Positions 9,916 to 19,437 are shown, counted from the first letter of the stretch. The stretch: 64,000 nucleotides of DNA from Candidatus Chloroploca asiatica (GCF_002532075.1 NZ_LYXE01000072.1:20829-84828); one strand, 5' to 3'. The notes: generated by a model from the sequence alone, not told the origin. Numbers and translations: made by a program.

Positions 9916-10046
9916 GTTGTCGAAGGACAATCCATCAGCTATACTATATGAGTCAGTTCTGGGAAATGTAGCATCGTAACGCTAGGCATAGCTCGTCGCG
10001 ATTTACGTGCTCGTGCGCACTCTTGATCAGTGCAAGGGAGCCGTTC

Positions 10047-10733
10047 TTGAGTATCACTTCGATTGTACTTGTACATGCCCATGCAATTTTCCGCGAAGGT
10101 CTCCGCCATCACATCATGGCCTTGCCTGATACCATCATCGTTGGGGAAGCAGGGCATGGTCAGCAGGCGATCCAGCTTGTTGATCTTAGCAACCCTGATC
10201 TGGTGTTGATGGATGTTGATCTGCCCGGGGTCAATGGGCTTGAGGTGTCACGGGCGCTGAAACGCACCCACCCGCAAACGGGCATTATCCTCTTTAACAC
10301 CTCAATGGAGGGTAGTTCGGTGGTGAAGGCAATCCGGGCCGGGGTATCAGCCTATGTGCCACGGAATATTGCCTGGCCCAATTTGCTTGAGTTGATCAAC
10401 GAGGTGCGCAATGGAGGCTATCCGATTAACGATCTGGTGCTCTCACTGCCCGAAGTCGCCGCGCAGGTGATTGCTGCGTTTCGCCAGATGGTTGTTGATG
10501 AAGATACGCAGAGTATCTATTCGCCACTTTCGCCCCGAGAGCTTGAAGTGATCGAATTGGTGGCCGCCGGTCATACAAACAGAGAAATTGCGTCCAGGCT
10601 GGATATTAGCAATCAGACGGTTAAAAACCATGTCTCTTCGATCCTGCGCAAGCTTGCCGTTAATGACCGAACGCAGGCGGTCGTCTATGCGATGCGCCGC
10701 GGCTGGATCAAGGTGGTGCTTCCTGGTGATTGA
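10047..10733 (+). CDS. LuxR-family atypical response regulator
   Basis: The protein of about 228 residues has a receiver-like domain (about 1-120) and a C-terminal LuxR HTH (LSPRELEVIELVAAGHTNREIA). The predicted phosphoacceptor Asp in VLMDVDLPG is present. The usual N-terminal acidic pair is replaced: IVLVHAHAIFREG stands where VDDH is expected. The conserved Lys near the domain end is also lost, since AYVPRN replaces YLLKD. Mg-dependent phosphorylation is therefore doubtful. The start is taken as TTG 10047 because AAGGGAG lies six bases upstream. The lipoprotein gene starts three bases after the stop, so the two are coupled. Confidence 0.8.
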   Translation: MSITSIVLVHAHAIFREGLRHHIMALPDTIIVGEAGHGQQAIQLVDLSNPDLVLMDVDLPGVNGLEVSRALKRTHPQTGIILFNTSMEGSSVVKAIRAGVSAYVPRNIAWPNLLELINEVRNGGYPINDLVLSLPEVAAQVIAAFRQMVVDEDTQSIYSPLSPRELEVIELVAAGHTNREIASRLDISNQTVKNHVSSILRKLAVNDRTQAVVYAMRRGWIKVVLPGD

Positions 10734-10736
10734 TCA

Positions 10737-12812
10737 ATGACTCTAAACCGCTTCTCGCGCGCTCTGCTCGCGCTTCCACTGATGCTGATGTTGCTGCTCG
10801 CCAGTTGTGATTTGACCACGGCTGGGGAACGCGAAGAGATCGCTGGGATCGAGACGATCCTGGCTCTGACGCCCTCGCCAACTCCGACCGCCAGCAGTAC
10901 ACCCGCGCCAACCAGTACGCCGACGATCACGCCTACCCCTAGCCCGACTCAACCACCCACGCTCACTCCGTTGCCAACGAGTACGCCGTTGCCCCCAACC
11001 CCTACGCCGAATCCTGCGCTCGTCGGGTTTGGCTTCTGCGATCAATTCGTTGGTGATGTGCGCGGTCTTTTTTCGGCCCGCCTCGTGGCCGTCGAAATCA
11101 GTGGCAATCCGGCCTACGAAGAGGTGGTGCTGAATTTTGAACCGGGCGCTGAAACGAGGTCCATTGGTGCGCTCGCGTCGTGTGTGAGTACCAACGACAA
11201 TGATCAGACGCTCCATCAGCTTGAGGTCTACCTCCCCGGTTGGATCAGGGATGCCCGTTTCGAGGAGTCGGTCGCGGCACTCACTGAAGTTGTGACCACT
11301 ACACGGACGCTTGCCGGAGTACAGCTTGGGCCTGCCGATGATGGTGAGACCGGGGCGGTGGTGAAACTCACGTTGAACGAGCCACTGCCGTTTCGGCTGA
11401 ACCTCAGTGGCGATCCGACCAGGCTCACGATCGCGGTCGCCCGTACGTCGTCGCTGACCAGTGCCAATGATGCGTTGGCCCTCGGCGTTGATGCTGCCCG
11501 TGCCAAACTTGCGGCCCCCCTCTTTATGCTGCTTGATGGCGATATCTGGCGCATCGAGCACGGAATTGAGGCCGCTACCGATGCGATCAGGGCCGATAAT
11601 GCCGGGGCCGTCAATTTGACCGACTCACCCGAGACCGAGACGCATCTGGCGGTCAGTCACGATGGCTCGCTCGTGGCGTTCTGTCGCGCTTTGCCCGGGC
11701 TTGATCCTGCCGAGACCGAGCTCCCTGTACCAAGTACGCTCTGGTTGATGGAAGCAGATGGCACGAATCAGCGCCCCATCGCCCAGATTGGCGTCAGTTG
11801 TGCCGATCCGGCTTTTAGCCTTGATGATAAGAGCATTGCCTTTGCCGTAGATGAGACCGGGGCGATGCCGATCCAACGCGCTATTTATAGTGTGCCTGCC
11901 ACCGCGAATACGCCCCCACGGCGCATGCACGAAGGTGTGGATGAGTGGGGTCGCACGAGTCCTCAGTGGCTCGATAACGGTGAGATGGTGATCGCGGCTA
12001 CTTCACAAGATGGGCGGAGTACGCTCTTTTTGCGGCGCGCCAATGGTACGGTCGTTGATGTTGGGGCAGCCATTCTCGTACGCGATGATGGCGAGACTCC
12101 TTATAGCGCGCTCGGGCAGCCACTTGTGGCCCCTGATGGCAAACGTTTTGCGGTTGAAGCATGGCGCAACGATGAGCGTGGTGCCGACCTGGTGGTGCTC
12201 GATGCCGCCGGTACGATCCTTGATATCATCGGTACAGAAACCTCGATCGATATCACGCCTGGGCCCAGGCTTACCCCAACTATCAGGCCCACCAGTACCG
12301 CAGTACCAACGGTGACACCGACGAGTCTCCCCACCGAGCCAGTCACCACCACCACGACCGCCGAGCCAACGCTCACACCAACGGCTACGGACGAGCCAAC
12401 ACAAACGGTGACGCCAACCACGATACCGACACCAACGGCCACGCCGATACTCGAACCGGTGCGCGATGGGCCTTTCTGGACGAGAGCCCTTGGCTGGGAT
12501 GATCGCGGGCATTTGGTCTATCTCACGACGCTCTGCGCAAGTCAGGCGGTACACGATTACCAGATCTACCGATGGAACGGTGCGCAACGTACCGAACTGA
12601 TCCTGGCGGGCCAGCGTACAGGTGGCATTGGTCAGGCAGTGATGCAAGGCGATCAACTTGCCTATGTGCTGACCACCGCACCGACAGGGCAGCGTGGGCC
12701 AGTTGCGCTCACTCCGCGCAACCCGGTTGAACTCTGGCTCTGGGATCTTGCCGAGGGGACGCGTGGACAGTTGCTCGTGACCGAGCGTGGGATGGCTGGG
12801 TTGGAACGCTAA
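10737..12812 (+). CDS. Thr-Pro-rich lipoprotein with TolB/WD40-like repeats
   Basis: The 691-residue protein begins with a lipoprotein signal (hydrophobic stretch 8-23, lipobox LLASC with C24). A Thr/Pro linker follows (about 45-95), of the kind common in Chloroflexi surface proteins. The middle part has PD40-like beta-propeller motifs such as AVSHDGSLVAFCRA, DPAFSLDDKSIAFAVD and SPQWLDNGEMVIAAT. A second Thr/Pro-rich linker spans about 510-575. The likely location is the outer face of the membrane, tethered by lipid. The ligand is unknown. Its coupling to the atypical regulator suggests a shared response. Confidence 0.75.
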   Translation: MTLNRFSRALLALPLMLMLLLASCDLTTAGEREEIAGIETILALTPSPTPTASSTPAPTSTPTITPTPSPTQPPTLTPLPTSTPLPPTPTPNPALVGFGFCDQFVGDVRGLFSARLVAVEISGNPAYEEVVLNFEPGAETRSIGALASCVSTNDNDQTLHQLEVYLPGWIRDARFEESVAALTEVVTTTRTLAGVQLGPADDGETGAVVKLTLNEPLPFRLNLSGDPTRLTIAVARTSSLTSANDALALGVDAARAKLAAPLFMLLDGDIWRIEHGIEAATDAIRADNAGAVNLTDSPETETHLAVSHDGSLVAFCRALPGLDPAETELPVPSTLWLMEADGTNQRPIAQIGVSCADPAFSLDDKSIAFAVDETGAMPIQRAIYSVPATANTPPRRMHEGVDEWGRTSPQWLDNGEMVIAATSQDGRSTLFLRRANGTVVDVGAAILVRDDGETPYSALGQPLVAPDGKRFAVEAWRNDERGADLVVLDAAGTILDIIGTETSIDITPGPRLTPTIRPTSTAVPTVTPTSLPTEPVTTTTTAEPTLTPTATDEPTQTVTPTTIPTPTATPILEPVRDGPFWTRALGWDDRGHLVYLTTLCASQAVHDYQIYRWNGAQRTELILAGQRTGGIGQAVMQGDQLAYVLTTAPTGQRGPVALTPRNPVELWLWDLAEGTRGQLLVTERGMAGLER

Positions 12813-12830
12813 CTACCGGTGTTATAGTGA

Positions 12831-12870
12831 TGCATGAAAAAAAGCCAGCTATGCTGGCTTTTTTTCATGC
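12831..12870. terminator. Bidirectional terminator between convergent genes
   Basis: AAAAAAAGCCAGC/GCTGGCTTTTTTT, within a longer TGCATG...CATGCA palindrome, sits between the lipoprotein stop and the end of the FHA gene. A- and T-runs flank the stem on both sides. Confidence 0.9.
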
Positions 12871-12888
12871 ATGATCAAGCGTCAACGA

Positions 12889-14415
12889 TCAGGCGTGAAA
12901 GGTTACGACGACTTTCCCAAACTGGACTTTCGCCTGGTCGGGGAGTGGGGTTGGGACGTTGGGGAGCAAGCGCTCGCCATTGATCCGCGTGTGGTTGGTG
13001 CTATCGAGATCGGTCAGCATCCACTGACCGTCTTTGTGCGTGATCCGTGCATGCTTGCGGCTGACGCCACCTGTTTCACCGCCAAATGAGGTAAGGTCAA
13101 TCTCGGGAAAGATACTACTCACCGGATCTTCGCGGCCGACGATGATTTCGGCCCGATCAGTGGGCAAGGTCAGCATTTGCCCGCCGTCAGCGATGACAAA
13201 ATGCGGACCGAGCGGCGGCGGGGCGACCGGGGCCGGCGGGGCGACCGGGGCCGGGGGCGCTACCGGGGCCACCGCAACCGGGGCCGGGGGCGCTACCGGG
13301 GCCACCGCAACCGGAGCTGCATCTGGAGCAAGGCCGAGTTTGTTCAATTCATCCTGAGCACGGCTCAACACCTCACGCGCTTCGGCGAGACCAGCCGAGA
13401 CGGCCGCAGGTGTTGCTGCCCCAAACGTGGCCTGCATTTGCTCGAACTGACTGATGATCTGTTGCTGGCGGGCCACGGTTGCCTGCAGGGCACTGACCAC
13501 CGCAGGGTCAACGGTCGGTGCGGGAGGTACAAGCGCTGCCAGCGAAGCCTCGATACGCGTATAGGCCTCACGTGCCTCGGCCAGACCAGCGAGAACTGCA
13601 GCGGGCGTATCGGCCCCAAAGGTGGCTTGCATCTGTTCAAACTGAATGATGATCTGCGCCTGGCGGGCAAGCTCGGCCTCGAGTTCGTTGCGCTGTGCTT
13701 CGTAGCTCGCGACATCCACTGGCGCAGGGGCGACCGGCGCGGACGCGCTTACGCTTGGCTCGGCCTCTAGCGCTGGTGCAGGGGCAACTGGCTCAGCCAC
13801 GATGGGCATGGCAGACGCTGGTTCGGCCTCGGGCTCAGATACAATCGGCACTGCCTCCATCACGGGCGCAGGAGCCACCGGCTCGGCTTCGACCGGCGCA
13901 GGGGCCACCGGCTCGGCTTCGACCAGCGCAGGGGCCACCGGCTCGGCTTCGACCGGCGCAGGGGCCACCGGCTCAGGCGCGACGAGTTCGGCCTCGGGTT
14001 CAGATACAATCGGCACTGCCTCCATCACGGGCGCAGGGGCCACCGGCTCGGTCTCGACGGGGGCAGGAACGGTCAGTTCGGGCAGCGTTGGTGGTGACTC
14101 AGGGGCAGCGGGAACCTCAAGGGGAACCTGAGCGGACGAAGGAGGTGACCCTGGGTGCGCCGAAGCCGCGGCAAGTTGCTGCCAGAGCATCTGCAGATCG
14201 GCGCCACAATTGTCACAAAATGCCTCACCGGGCAACACCGAGGCGCCGCAACTCGGGCACACCGGTGCCGTCGTCAAGACCGGGGCAGGGGCAGCAGTCA
14301 CCGCCACGGGGGGCGGAGGCGAGGCCGGCAGATCATTGGTCAAACGAGCGCCACACTGGTCACAAAAGCGATTGGCTGGATCATTCAGCGCACCGCACGA
14401 GGGACAGGTAATCAT
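12889..14415 (-). CDS. Double zinc-ribbon / coiled-coil / FHA domain protein
   Basis: The protein of about 508 residues starts with two zinc ribbons (CPSCGALNDPANRFCDQCGA and a second CPSCG...CDNCG near 55). An Ala/Pro/Val/Glu-rich low-complexity region and helical repeats containing ARQ-QII-QFEQMQATFGA (twice) follow. The C-terminal 100 residues are an FHA domain with GREDP, SRKHARITH and STNHTRING, the phosphothreonine-binding loops. ATG 14415 is preferred over 14418 because AAGGAG sits five bases away. It is the last gene of the PP2C/VWA cluster and probably reads the phosphothreonine marks that the phosphatases remove. Confidence 0.8.
   Translation of the reverse strand: MITCPSCGALNDPANRFCDQCGARLTNDLPASPPPPVAVTAAPAPVLTTAPVCPSCGASVLPGEAFCDNCGADLQMLWQQLAAASAHPGSPPSSAQVPLEVPAAPESPPTLPELTVPAPVETEPVAPAPVMEAVPIVSEPEAELVAPEPVAPAPVEAEPVAPALVEAEPVAPAPVEAEPVAPAPVMEAVPIVSEPEAEPASAMPIVAEPVAPAPALEAEPSVSASAPVAPAPVDVASYEAQRNELEAELARQAQIIIQFEQMQATFGADTPAAVLAGLAEAREAYTRIEASLAALVPPAPTVDPAVVSALQATVARQQQIISQFEQMQATFGAATPAAVSAGLAEAREVLSRAQDELNKLGLAPDAAPVAVAPVAPPAPVAVAPVAPPAPVAPPAPVAPPPLGPHFVIADGGQMLTLPTDRAEIIVGREDPVSSIFPEIDLTSFGGETGGVSRKHARITHKDGQWMLTDLDSTNHTRINGERLLPNVPTPLPDQAKVQFGKVVVTFHA
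13200..14060. repeat. GC-rich tandem repeats inside the FHA gene
   Basis: Units around GGGGCCACCGGCTCGGCTTC (30 bases, about 13885-13980) and GGGGCGACCGGGGCC (13210-13320) repeat in tandem. They encode the Ala-Pro-Val-Glu linker (EPVAPAPVEAEPVAPA type). The repeats keep frame, so linker length may vary between strains. Confidence 0.75.
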
Positions 14416-14425
14416 CATGACTCCT

Positions 14426-15679
14426 TCACACATCTGCTTCATCCAATTTCTGGGTCAACCGGCGGGTCGCATAGCGCAACTCTTTCTGGCCTTCAGCACT
14501 CAACCCACTCCCCTGTTCAAGCTGATCGGCCTGAGCGGTCGTCTTCGCCGCAAGATCTAGTTCGCCGAGGTCAAGCAAGCGCGTTGCGGCAGCACGAAGT
14601 TTCTGCGTTGCCCCAGAGAGATTGCCAAGCTCTGCCTCAGCGAGCGCCCGGGTCTGCAGCTTGAAGGCAGTGACTTTCTCGACAAGATTCATCACCCGTG
14701 GGTCATAGACAGGGGCCGCAGCCTCGGTAGTGAAGGACAACAACAGATCCTGTTTCACCACCTCAGGCCCAGATGCACCGGGAAGGGTAGCGTGCAATTC
14801 GGCCTGGGCAATACGGAAGGTACCAGCGGAACGTACGGGAACCATCAGATCGAGCACGACACTATTGACCTGTCCATGGACGAGATCGCCGAGTTTAACG
14901 GCAACTTCGCTCTCGCCAATGGGCTGATAACCAAGATTGGCGATAGTTGGGGTTGCACGATGCACAGCGCGGGGAACAACTTCTTTGACGAGCCGGAGCA
15001 AGAGACGGGCATCCGTAGCGGCTGTGCCCTGCGCACTACGGAGCGCACGCTGAAAGAAGGTTGCAATCTGTGCCGGTTCAGCGATATAGTCAGAGACCCC
15101 GCCAGTCGCGTCAGCGAGATCATCAAGCAACTTCTCATTCCACTCGACCCCAAGGCCCAAGGCGGTTATGCGAACCCCGGCCTGCCCGAGGTCATTGGCA
15201 AGAGTACGACAGAGATCCTCATCACCCCAGGTTTGCCCATCAGTGAGGAGCACGAGATAACTGAGGCGGTCGGGGCCAAGGTATTTTTGCAACTCGGCCT
15301 GGCCGGCTTGCAGACCAAGGGACATCGCGGTACCACCCGACTCGGTAATCGTATTGACCGCCGCAAGGAGAGCCGCAGGATCAGTTGCGGGCGTCGCTGG
15401 CACCAGGGTCTGCACCGTATCATCAAAGATGACAATTGAAACCACATCCGCCGGGGTCAACGTCTCGATAACGCGGCTTGTAGCGGCCTTCATACTCTCA
15501 AGCTTGGCACCCTGCATCGAACCCGAGCGGTCAAGCACAAAACAGAAATTGAGTGGCACGGGCACCGAGGGTTGGGTCGCGGGGGTAGCCTCGACAAGCA
15601 GATAGGCTACCTGGGGCGTACCGGTCACAGGTAGGGGCGCCCGCCCCCATGTACATGTCAACGTGACGGCATCAGCCAT
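14426..15679 (-). CDS. VWA domain protein of a phosphosignalling cluster
   Basis: The 417-residue protein has a von Willebrand A domain from about residue 40, with an intact MIDAS site: DRSGSM near 50, a Thr in ESGGTAMSLG, and TDGQTWGD. A beta-rich region and a helical C-terminal tail follow. VWA domains bind partner proteins through a metal ion. The start overlaps the upstream PP2C stop (TGATG), with GGAGG in front, so translation is coupled. No signal peptide or membrane segment is seen, so a cytoplasmic scaffold is likely. Confidence 0.8.
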   Translation of the reverse strand: MADAVTLTCTWGRAPLPVTGTPQVAYLLVEATPATQPSVPVPLNFCFVLDRSGSMQGAKLESMKAATSRVIETLTPADVVSIVIFDDTVQTLVPATPATDPAALLAAVNTITESGGTAMSLGLQAGQAELQKYLGPDRLSYLVLLTDGQTWGDEDLCRTLANDLGQAGVRITALGLGVEWNEKLLDDLADATGGVSDYIAEPAQIATFFQRALRSAQGTAATDARLLLRLVKEVVPRAVHRATPTIANLGYQPIGESEVAVKLGDLVHGQVNSVVLDLMVPVRSAGTFRIAQAELHATLPGASGPEVVKQDLLLSFTTEAAAPVYDPRVMNLVEKVTAFKLQTRALAEAELGNLSGATQKLRAAATRLLDLGELDLAAKTTAQADQLEQGSGLSAEGQKELRYATRRLTQKLDEADV

Positions 15680-17235
15680 CATATGCCTCCGGGAATATCA
15701 GCAAAACGGACAAGAATCGACGCAATATTATCTTCGCCGCCGGCACGATTCGCCGCAGCGATCAGGCGCTCACAGATCACGTGGGGATCATCATCAGCGG
15801 CCAGCAACAGTTCCATCTCGGGATCGTGGGTCATCTCCCACTGCCCATCAGAGCAGAGGAGCAGGGCATCACCAGCGCGGACGCGCTCGTGAAAGATATC
15901 AACTTCAACTTCACGGCGATCGCCGAGCGAACGCAACACGGCATTGCGTTGAGGATGGGTATAAATATCTTGATCGGCAATCTGACCAAGATCAACCAAG
16001 CGTTGCACCAGCGAATGGTCTTTGCTGATCCTGATGAGGCGCCCCTCGTGATAGCGATAGGTACGACTATCACCAACATTGCCGACGGTCACCCGATCAC
16101 CAACAACCAGCGCCATCGTAAGGGTCGCGCCCATATCATTGCCCTGGGCACGGGCCTCGTTGACCACCGCCTCATTCGCGGCCAGCACTGCACGGCGGAC
16201 AAGTTCCCCGACTTCCACCTGGTTATAGCCGTGCTCAGGATCAAGCGCCTGGGCCAGGTACGCCTGCATCACGAGTTGCGCCGCAGCCCGCATCGCGAGG
16301 CCACTGGCGAGCTCACCTGCCGCGTGGCCGCCCATGCCATCCGAGACAAGATAGAGGCCGATAGCCTGGAAGGAGCTATTATTATTTGCGGCGAGTTGCA
16401 AGGTCAGGTAACTATCTTCATTATGGTCACGCACGATCCCAACATGCGTTGCGGCCCCAACGATCTGGCGCAAACAAACCGGCAAGGCACGTTCAGCCCG
16501 CATCGCTTCGAGACGCGTGAGCAGCGTGAGCGCATTGGTACACTCACCAGTACGTACCTGACGCAACAACAGAGGCAAACCCGGCTGTTCAGCCTCTGCA
16601 GCGGCGGCAGCCTCTTCACTCAAGCGTCGGGTTGTACGCGGCGTGACCGTCAACTGCTCGAGCAATTCAGCAAGGGCCATCAAATCGGTGCGCACCGCCG
16701 CCGAGGCCTGGTCAGCCTCAACCCGACGCAAACCGGCAGCATCACGGAGACGCACGCGACCACTGGGCATCACCTCAAGATCGGTCATTGCCAGCGAACC
16801 GAGCACCAGCGCGTGGTCGTGCAAATAGACGAGCAGCCGGGCGAGCGTCATACCAAGATCAAGCGCCGCAAATTCATCAAGCGGGGCGGCGAGCGTCGTT
16901 GGCCCGTGATCGTGCAAGAGCGTCAGGACGAGATCATCCTCGGCAACCTGGGCGACAACCTCGGGCAAAAGGAGGCGCACCTCTTCAGCATCAATCGTCG
17001 GCACCAGGGCCGGGCCAATGAGGGCATCGGGCGTGGTCAGGGTGGCCCGATAGCTCCGCTCATCAAGGGCTGCGCCACAGTCATTGCAAAACGCATCACC
17101 AGCCTCATTAGAGAGCGAGCCACAGGCCCAGCAGCGTTGCCAGGGCATCGTATCGACGACACTGATCGTACCAGAGCGATCGCCCTCGGGGAGCACATAG
17201 CGGTCGGCAAACAGATTGGGGGCTGACTGGTTCAT
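15679..17235 (-). CDS. Zinc-ribbon, pseudokinase-like and PP2C phosphatase fusion
   Basis: The 518-residue protein has one zinc ribbon (CWACGSLSNEAGDAFCNDCG, about 35-55). A central segment then resembles a degenerate protein kinase C-lobe. In LHDHALVLGSLAMTDLEVMP the HRD aspartate is replaced, and DAA stands where DFG is expected. The C-terminal 250 residues are PP2C with VRDHNEDSY, SDGMGGHAAGE, VGDSRTYR, CSDGQW and GGEDNIA, so the metal-binding aspartates are present. It should dephosphorylate Ser/Thr. The kinase-like reading of the middle part is an inference from pattern, not an alignment. Confidence 0.78.
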   Translation of the reverse strand: MNQSAPNLFADRYVLPEGDRSGTISVVDTMPWQRCWACGSLSNEAGDAFCNDCGAALDERSYRATLTTPDALIGPALVPTIDAEEVRLLLPEVVAQVAEDDLVLTLLHDHGPTTLAAPLDEFAALDLGMTLARLLVYLHDHALVLGSLAMTDLEVMPSGRVRLRDAAGLRRVEADQASAAVRTDLMALAELLEQLTVTPRTTRRLSEEAAAAAEAEQPGLPLLLRQVRTGECTNALTLLTRLEAMRAERALPVCLRQIVGAATHVGIVRDHNEDSYLTLQLAANNNSSFQAIGLYLVSDGMGGHAAGELASGLAMRAAAQLVMQAYLAQALDPEHGYNQVEVGELVRRAVLAANEAVVNEARAQGNDMGATLTMALVVGDRVTVGNVGDSRTYRYHEGRLIRISKDHSLVQRLVDLGQIADQDIYTHPQRNAVLRSLGDRREVEVDIFHERVRAGDALLLCSDGQWEMTHDPEMELLLAADDDPHVICERLIAAANRAGGEDNIASILVRFADIPGGI

Positions 17236-17274
17236 CATCTTCTCCTGGAGGCCTCGCGGAACTTCACCACACGA

Positions 17275-18528
17275 TCAGACCACACGGGCCATCACAACCG
17301 TAATATTATCCTTGCCCCCGCCCTCGTTGGCGCGAGCGACTAACTGCGCACACGCCTGAGCAACCGAGGAAGCATTGAGTACCATACGAGCGAGTTCTTC
17401 ATCCTCAACATGGTTGACCAGGCCATCCGAGCAGAGCAAAAGTGTATCACCGGGAGCCAGCGCATGGCTACGCGTATCGACCTCTAGGGTCGGATCACCA
17501 CCAAGCGAACGATAGACCACATTGCGTTGCGGATGCATACGCGCCTGGGCGGGCGTGATCTGCCCAATATCAACCAGGCGAGCCACCAGGCTATGGTCAG
17601 TCGTCAGTTGCACCCAGGGCAAGCCCTCGTTGACCACCCCAGCCGGATTAATCAGATAGGCACGACTATCGCCAACGTGCCCAAGATGCACGCGCCGACC
17701 GACAACTAGCGCAACGGTCATGGTTGTGCCCATGCCCTGCTGATTAGCATGGGTCTGGGCGTGCTGGTAGACGATCTGATTCGCCTGCAAAACTGCCCGT
17801 TGCAACAATTCATGCCAGCCAGCATCAGTGGTGGGCACACCATAGCTCAACGCTTTGACCAGATAGGTTTTCAGGGTCGTTGTCGCCAGAGTCGACGCCA
17901 CATCGCCCGCCTGATGCCCACCCATCCCATCGGCGACGATCAGCAACGTACCAATTGTATCATCAGCCGTCGTAAATTCACCAGTATAAAACGTATCTTC
18001 ATTGACTGGTCGCACCATCCCGATATCAGTACGTGAAGCGATCTGCAACCGTGGTAAGGGCGACACGCGGGGCACCGTCTGAAGATCAGGCCGCAGCGGG
18101 GTTCCACAGGCAATGCAATACCTAGCGCTGGCGCGATTACCTCGGCCACAGATAGCGCATGGGAGCGGGAAGAGACGCTGGGCGGGCAAACACCCAGTCA
18201 CCTGCACCGTCTCACGCCCGAGCGCGATCTGGGTCGCCAGACTATCAAGGATCTGCGAGAGATCCTTAATGGCTGCGGCGGCGGTTGCACGCGCGACCCC
18301 ATCCGTCGACGCAAGGCGTTGCCGCCAGAACGTCACCCCCGACTCAACGACAGCCAGAAGCTCAGGCAAACTAAGGGTATCAGGAGCTAAGTGGAGGCGG
18401 CGGCCCCCTGACAAGGCGATCTCTTCGGGTTCATCGCCCACAACGGCACCGCAGCGGGTGCAGTAGCGTGCCCCCGGGCTAAGGCTTGTCCCACAGACAG
18501 AACAGGATCGGGAACCCACAGCGGTCAC
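17275..18528 (-). CDS. Zinc-ribbon PP2C-type protein phosphatase
   Basis: The 417-residue protein has two zinc ribbons: CSVCGTSLSPGARYCTRCG at the N-terminus and CAICGRGNRASARYCIACG near 145. A complete PP2C domain follows, with MVRPVNEDTF, ADGMGGHQAGD, VGDSRAYL, CSDGLVN and GGGKDNITVV. All metal-binding acidic residues are visible, so it should be active. It is the first gene of the four-gene minus-strand cluster, 37 bases ahead of the second phosphatase. Confidence 0.85.
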   Translation of the reverse strand: MTAVGSRSCSVCGTSLSPGARYCTRCGAVVGDEPEEIALSGGRRLHLAPDTLSLPELLAVVESGVTFWRQRLASTDGVARATAAAAIKDLSQILDSLATQIALGRETVQVTGCLPAQRLFPLPCAICGRGNRASARYCIACGTPLRPDLQTVPRVSPLPRLQIASRTDIGMVRPVNEDTFYTGEFTTADDTIGTLLIVADGMGGHQAGDVASTLATTTLKTYLVKALSYGVPTTDAGWHELLQRAVLQANQIVYQHAQTHANQQGMGTTMTVALVVGRRVHLGHVGDSRAYLINPAGVVNEGLPWVQLTTDHSLVARLVDIGQITPAQARMHPQRNVVYRSLGGDPTLEVDTRSHALAPGDTLLLCSDGLVNHVEDEELARMVLNASSVAQACAQLVARANEGGGKDNITVVMARVV

Positions 18529-18610
18529 TGGTTACGCCCCTTTGAGCTTGCACATCGCACTGAGTAGGACGTTGGGCAGGGTAAAAAGGATGCAGCCTGA
18601 AGCTATGCTG

Positions 18611-18619
18611 ATTATAGCA
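18611..18619 (-). promoter_or_regulatory. Extended -10 promoter of the PP2C-VWA-FHA cluster
   Basis: The minus strand reads TGCTATAAT about 85 bases upstream of the first PP2C gene. No TTGACA-like -35 is seen at 17 bases, so it would work as an extended -10 element. Confidence 0.5.
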
Positions 18620-18777
18620 TACCCGCCATAGTATCTTCTGGGTATTGACTTGAAAACCAGGCGTTATTGTCTATAGTTCAAGATGATGCGCATAGGCCCT
18701 TTGCAAAAATGCAAGTAGAGAGCCCGAAAAAGCCATTATGATGCCAAATACACAAACAGGAAGGGGTGTGCACATCC

Positions 18778-18806
18778 TTGACAGGCCAATTTTCTTTACG
18801 TATAAT
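18778..18806 (+). promoter_or_regulatory. Consensus sigma-70 promoter of the XRE-cupin gene
   Basis: TTGACA (18778-18783) and TATAAT (18801-18806) are both perfect and separated by exactly 17 bases. The 5' leader to the start codon is about 80 bases. This is the strongest housekeeping promoter seen in the window. Confidence 0.85.
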
Positions 18807-18891
18807 ACATAAAGGCTCTAGAAAGGTACCTAAGCATAGTACCAGCCAAAGCCCTTCAAAACCATCCACTAGCCTCGGAAGGCGGTACACG

Positions 18892-19437
18892 ATGTCGCTC
18901 GGACAAAAAATCGGTCGGCTCCGCCAGGAGCGTGGACTGACCCTGCAGGAAGTTTCAGAAGGTTCCGGGCTGACGCCTTCATTTCTCAGCCGCCTGGAAC
19001 GGGACAAAGTCAATATTTCGGTAGCTAATCTGCGCAAACTAGCACAGTTTTTCAGTGTGCAGATGACCCATTTTTTTGAAGGTGAAGATAATCAACAGGT
19101 TGGGCAAATGATGCGCACCAGTGAGCGCATCAGGCTGAGCCTCGATGAGGCGCCTGTCCAAGTCTTTGCGCTGCTCCCACCTAATAGTGATCTTGAGGCT
19201 CGCTTGATCGAAGCTAGACCCGGCAGTGGGCAACAGAGTTTCTCGAGCCGGGGCAGCCAGATGGTGCTGGTACTTGAGGGGGTCTTGAACTTTACCCTCG
19301 GTGATGAAGAGTATGCGCTCAATACAGGTGATACGCTCTTCTATCGCGACGATGTACCCAATAGCTGGGTCAATACGGGGACAACGATAGCACACGTTTT
19401 AACGATTAGTGTCCTCAGTGGACGCGAGGATCGGTAG
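18892..19437 (+). CDS. XRE-family regulator with C-terminal cupin domain
   Basis: The 181-residue protein has an N-terminal XRE helix-turn-helix (QERGLTLQEVSEGSGLTPSFLSRLERD) and a cupin beta-barrel from about 110 (MVLVLEGVLNFTLGDEEYALNTGDTLFYRDDVPNSW). This architecture is typical of repressors or activators that sense a small metabolite in the cupin. GGAAGG supports the start at 18892; an upstream extension in the same frame contains the promoter. It precedes the AI-2E permease gene by 48 bases and may be co-transcribed with it. Confidence 0.88.
   Translation: MSLGQKIGRLRQERGLTLQEVSEGSGLTPSFLSRLERDKVNISVANLRKLAQFFSVQMTHFFEGEDNQQVGQMMRTSERIRLSLDEAPVQVFALLPPNSDLEARLIEARPGSGQQSFSSRGSQMVLVLEGVLNFTLGDEEYALNTGDTLFYRDDVPNSWVNTGTTIAHVLTISVLSGREDR

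Noticed and set aside
13200..14060. CRISPR-like array
   Set aside because: The repeats keep the reading frame of the FHA protein and lack unique spacers of constant length.
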